A stretch of 64,000 bases of DNA, from contig CAILKE010000072.1 in the NCBI GenBank assembly GCA_903834765.1, forward strand, positions 27,015 through 91,014. Reading direction: 5' to 3'. The notes under the pieces are model-generated. The model searched no databases and was not told the DNA's origin. It worked only from the letters and a program-made list of their open reading frames with translations. This DNA comes from an uncultured Bacteroidota bacterium (GTDB lineage Bacteria; Bacteroidota; Bacteroidia; B-17B0; Aurantibacillaceae). Position numbers and translations under genes: made by a program. Within the stretch, counting starts at the first letter, position 1; the number at the start of each line of letters is the position of its first letter. Of this stretch, positions 62,083-64,000 are shown in pieces.

Positions 62083-64000
62083 TTATTTTGAATTAAAAAG
62101 AAGATGATACCACTTTAAATTTCGTAATTTCTCATTTTTTTCATCATAAATTTTCAAAAGCTCACGAAGGTGTGTGATTTTACTTTCTTGTTGACTTATT
62201 ATTTCCATATTTAAATTTAATTCCTCATTTAGAATATTGTTTTCTTTAATATGAGACTCTATTTTTTTTACATTAATTGTATTTTGAAAATTAAGTGTAT
62301 TAAATTTTAAATTTAATTCTTCAATTTTATTCTTTTGAGCAACTATATTTTGAGATTGATTTTTTAAAACTTCATTAGTTTTGTTTAATTCGCTAGATAA
62401 TTTCCCCTGGCTTTCTAACAAATTTGAAACAGCTTCATTAGCATTAAGAATTTGCTTTTTATAGCTCGAGAATTTAGTTCCAAATGCAATGAAATATCTT
62501 TTGAAAATATCAGTTTCAATATCATTTCTATGTTTAATAGCATTCAAAAAATTTTCATATGCGCCTGCAAAATCGCAATGCGCAATATTAGTTCTCGCAT
62601 TTTTATAGTAAAAATCAGCCTTACCTTTTGATATTTCTTGAATTATGAGGGTATCTGGGGTTTCGTTTTCAGCAAATTCTATAACTTTTTCGTCAGTTTT
62701 TATTGCACTAGGTGGGATAATTGACTTTAAAACTAAACCATTTAGTGTCTTACATCTTGAAAGTGCTACATAAACTTGCCCTGTAGCAAAGGCTCCGCTT
62801 AAATCAGCAATAACATTATCAAAAGTTAAGCCTTGACTTTTATGTACAGTGATTGCCCAAGCTAATTTTAACGGAATTTGGGTAAAGGTCCCAATTATCT
62901 CTTCAATTATTTTCCTTTCTGTATCATCCCATTTATATCTAATATTTTTCCACGTATTTGTTTCAACTGAGATTTCAAATTCATTGAAGTTGTCAAAACC
63001 TGTGACAACGATCCGATTTTCGGAGAATGATTTGACTTTACCTAGTTTGCCATTAAATATATTTTTACTAAAATCATTTTTAATAAACATGATTTGAGCT
63101 CCAACTTTTAAACTCAATGTCTTTTCAGTTGGGTAGATTGATTCAGGAAAAATACCTTCAACGCTAGCTTCGAAAGACTTTTGTTCGCCAGCTAATTCAG
63201 TTAATTTCTTTTGATTCGTATCATTTACAATTTTGTTAGTTGTAGCAAGAATAATTTGATTCAATTTATCTGAAAAATCAACATTTGGATTATATCTTTG
63301 ATTGAGTTTTTGTAAGTCTTCACTATCCATTTGATTGACTCGTATTTTATTTAATAAATCAATAAACTCTTGTTCCTTTTGACGATATATTTTTTTTAAT
63401 TCTATGAAAATTGGCTTGTTGTTTGTAATCACTTGTGAACTAAAAAAATATGGGCTGGCATAAAACATTCTTAAAATTTCCCATTGTTCATAATCTGCAA
63501 TTGGCGGTAACTGGAAAGTATCACCGATTAAAATAATTTGGAGACCTCCGAAAATCTCATTAGGTTTTTTTCTGTAAACACGAAGTAATTTATCTATAAC
63601 GTCTAGCAAATCGCATCTTACCATAGAAATTTCGTCAATAATTAATATCTCCATTTTATTAATTAATTGAACTTTCTCCTTATCTAATTTGAAATGATCA
63701 TAGATTGTACTTTTGTCCGTGTCGTTGATTTCACTTTTGACTCTTAATCTTTTGTCATTTGGAACATATACACTTGGACTTACTTTGAAAAATGAGTGAA
63801 TTGTTTGGCCACCAGCATTTATTGCTGCAACACCGGTAGGAGCAAGTACAACAATATTTTCACCTAATAAAGACTTTATGTATTTTAAAAATGTGGTTTT
63901 TCCTGTACCGGCTTTTCCTGTAAGATATATTAATTTGTTACCATTCTTAACTAACTCAACTGCATAGTTAAAATCTTTGTTATCAGTATCTAATTCAAAA
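62083..64000 (-). CDS. PIF1/RecD-like DNA helicase, 5' end beyond window
   Basis: At least 639 codons; the frame is open to the right edge, so the ATG at 63654 is internal. Walker A GKAGTGKTTF lies near 63905 (beyond that ATG), then LAPTGVAAINAGGQTIHSFF, Walker B LIIDEISMV, GDTFQLPP (motif III), and AITVHKSQGLTFDNVIAD...QVYVALSRCKTL (motifs V-VI). The last 180 residues form a long coiled coil ending in LKWYHLLFN. This is a PIF1-type superfamily 1B 5'-3' helicase often found in mobile elements. The short gap to the RteC-like gene (157 bp) looks empty. Confidence 0.9.
   Translation of the reverse strand, partial: FELDTDNKDFNYAVELVKNGNKLIYLTGKAGTGKTTFLKYIKSLLGENIVVLAPTGVAAINAGGQTIHSFFKVSPSVYVPNDKRLRVKSEINDTDKSTIYDHFKLDKEKVQLINKMEILIIDEISMVRCDLLDVIDKLLRVYRKKPNEIFGGLQIILIGDTFQLPPIADYEQWEILRMFYASPYFFSSQVITNNKPIFIELKKIYRQKEQEFIDLLNKIRVNQMDSEDLQKLNQRYNPNVDFSDKLNQIILATTNKIVNDTNQKKLTELAGEQKSFEASVEGIFPESIYPTEKTLSLKVGAQIMFIKNDFSKNIFNGKLGKVKSFSENRIVVTGFDNFNEFEISVETNTWKNIRYKWDDTERKIIEEIIGTFTQIPLKLAWAITVHKSQGLTFDNVIADLSGAFATGQVYVALSRCKTLNGLVLKSIIPPSAIKTDEKVIEFAENETPDTLIIQEISKGKADFYYKNARTNIAHCDFAGAYENFLNAIKHRNDIETDIFKRYFIAFGTKFSSYKKQILNANEAVSNLLESQGKLSSELNKTNEVLKNQSQNIVAQKNKIEELNLKFNTLNFQNTINVKKIESHIKENNILNEELNLNMEIISQQESKITHLRELLKIYDEKNEKLRNLKWYHLLFNSK

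Larger units (their letters stand above)
41002..64000. mobile_element. Putative genomic island downstream of tRNA-Arg
   Basis: From the tRNA to the right edge the gene content changes from housekeeping to unknown, defence and mobile-element genes. Supporting signs: insertion next to a tRNA 3' end, duplicated att-like segments at 41059 and 45038, a Bacteroidota mobile cassette (45348-47312), a hairpin-rich G+C island, a six-gene defence operon, and a RepA-like ATPase/HTH/RteC-like maintenance block. No integrase or relaxase lies in the window, so the element probably continues to the right. The exact right end is unknown. Confidence 0.6.

Noticed and set aside
41002..64000. Intact prophage or complete conjugative element
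   Set aside because: No integrase, terminase, capsid, portal, relaxase or tra genes are visible in the window, so only an island or part of an element can be claimed.

Overview
The window looks like a low-GC (roughly 30% by eye) Bacteroidota chromosome, probably a free-living Flavobacteriales- or Sphingobacteriales-type organism. The evidence is several secreted proteins ending in type IX secretion sorting domains (sulfatase, multicopper oxidase, lamin-tail protein, endonuclease I), a TonB-dependent receptor with a carboxypeptidase-regulatory N-terminus, lipoproteins with Bacteroidota-style lipoboxes, TAnnTTTG-type promoter sequence and no obvious Shine-Dalgarno sites.

Positions 1-40,900 are core chromosome. 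In order: the start of a secreted protein leaving the left edge; a TPR/PD40 envelope protein; an MFS permease; a lipoprotein; miaA; a gene broken by an in-frame stop; a TolC/HlyD pair; tsaB; a diacylglycerol-kinase-like lipid kinase; an NRAMP-like transporter; L-2-hydroxyglutarate oxidase; an FAH-family hydrolase; a sulfatase/redoxin/multicopper-oxidase operon whose oxidase is frameshifted; gap; two tandem Cys-rich mini-lipoproteins; fumarylacetoacetase; a moxR and three-PPIase envelope-folding cluster; a TlpA-like protein; a lamin-tail/TonB-receptor/endonuclease I cluster behind a structured leader; folA; a DnaQ-like exonuclease; gpsA; and a glycosyltransferase fusion.

From tRNA-Arg(TCT) at 40,928 to the right edge the window looks like a genomic island. 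Directly after the tRNA is a 62-bp segment with paired 10-bp repeats and a 19-bp motif. A colinear diverged copy lies 3,979 bp further on, as expected of old attachment sites bounding about 4 kb of unknown cargo plus a CPBP protease. Next come a five-gene cassette found widely in Bacteroidota (one member is DUF5675), a strong terminator, a small minus-strand gene, and about 0.8 kb of G+C-rich (about 49%), hairpin-rich DNA without a convincing ORF, my best candidate for an undescribed large structured RNA.

Positions 49,090-58,501 are a compact minus-strand defence operon: cytosine-5 DNA methyltransferase, MutL/MORC-like GHKL ATPase, Z1 SF2-type ATPase, DUF4420 PD-(D/E)XK nuclease, AIPR protein and a membrane-anchored TPR protein. 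This matches the predicted Mza (MutL-Z1-DUF-AIPR) type, with a methylase and a TPR gene attached. Upstream are mobile-element maintenance genes (RecA-fold ATPase, small protein, excisionase-like HTH protein, RteC-like protein) and a PIF1-like helicase cut by the window edge. A 50-bp dyad at 58,673-58,722, made of repeated TTTGCA boxes around a 16-bp palindrome, separates the maintenance block from the defence operon.
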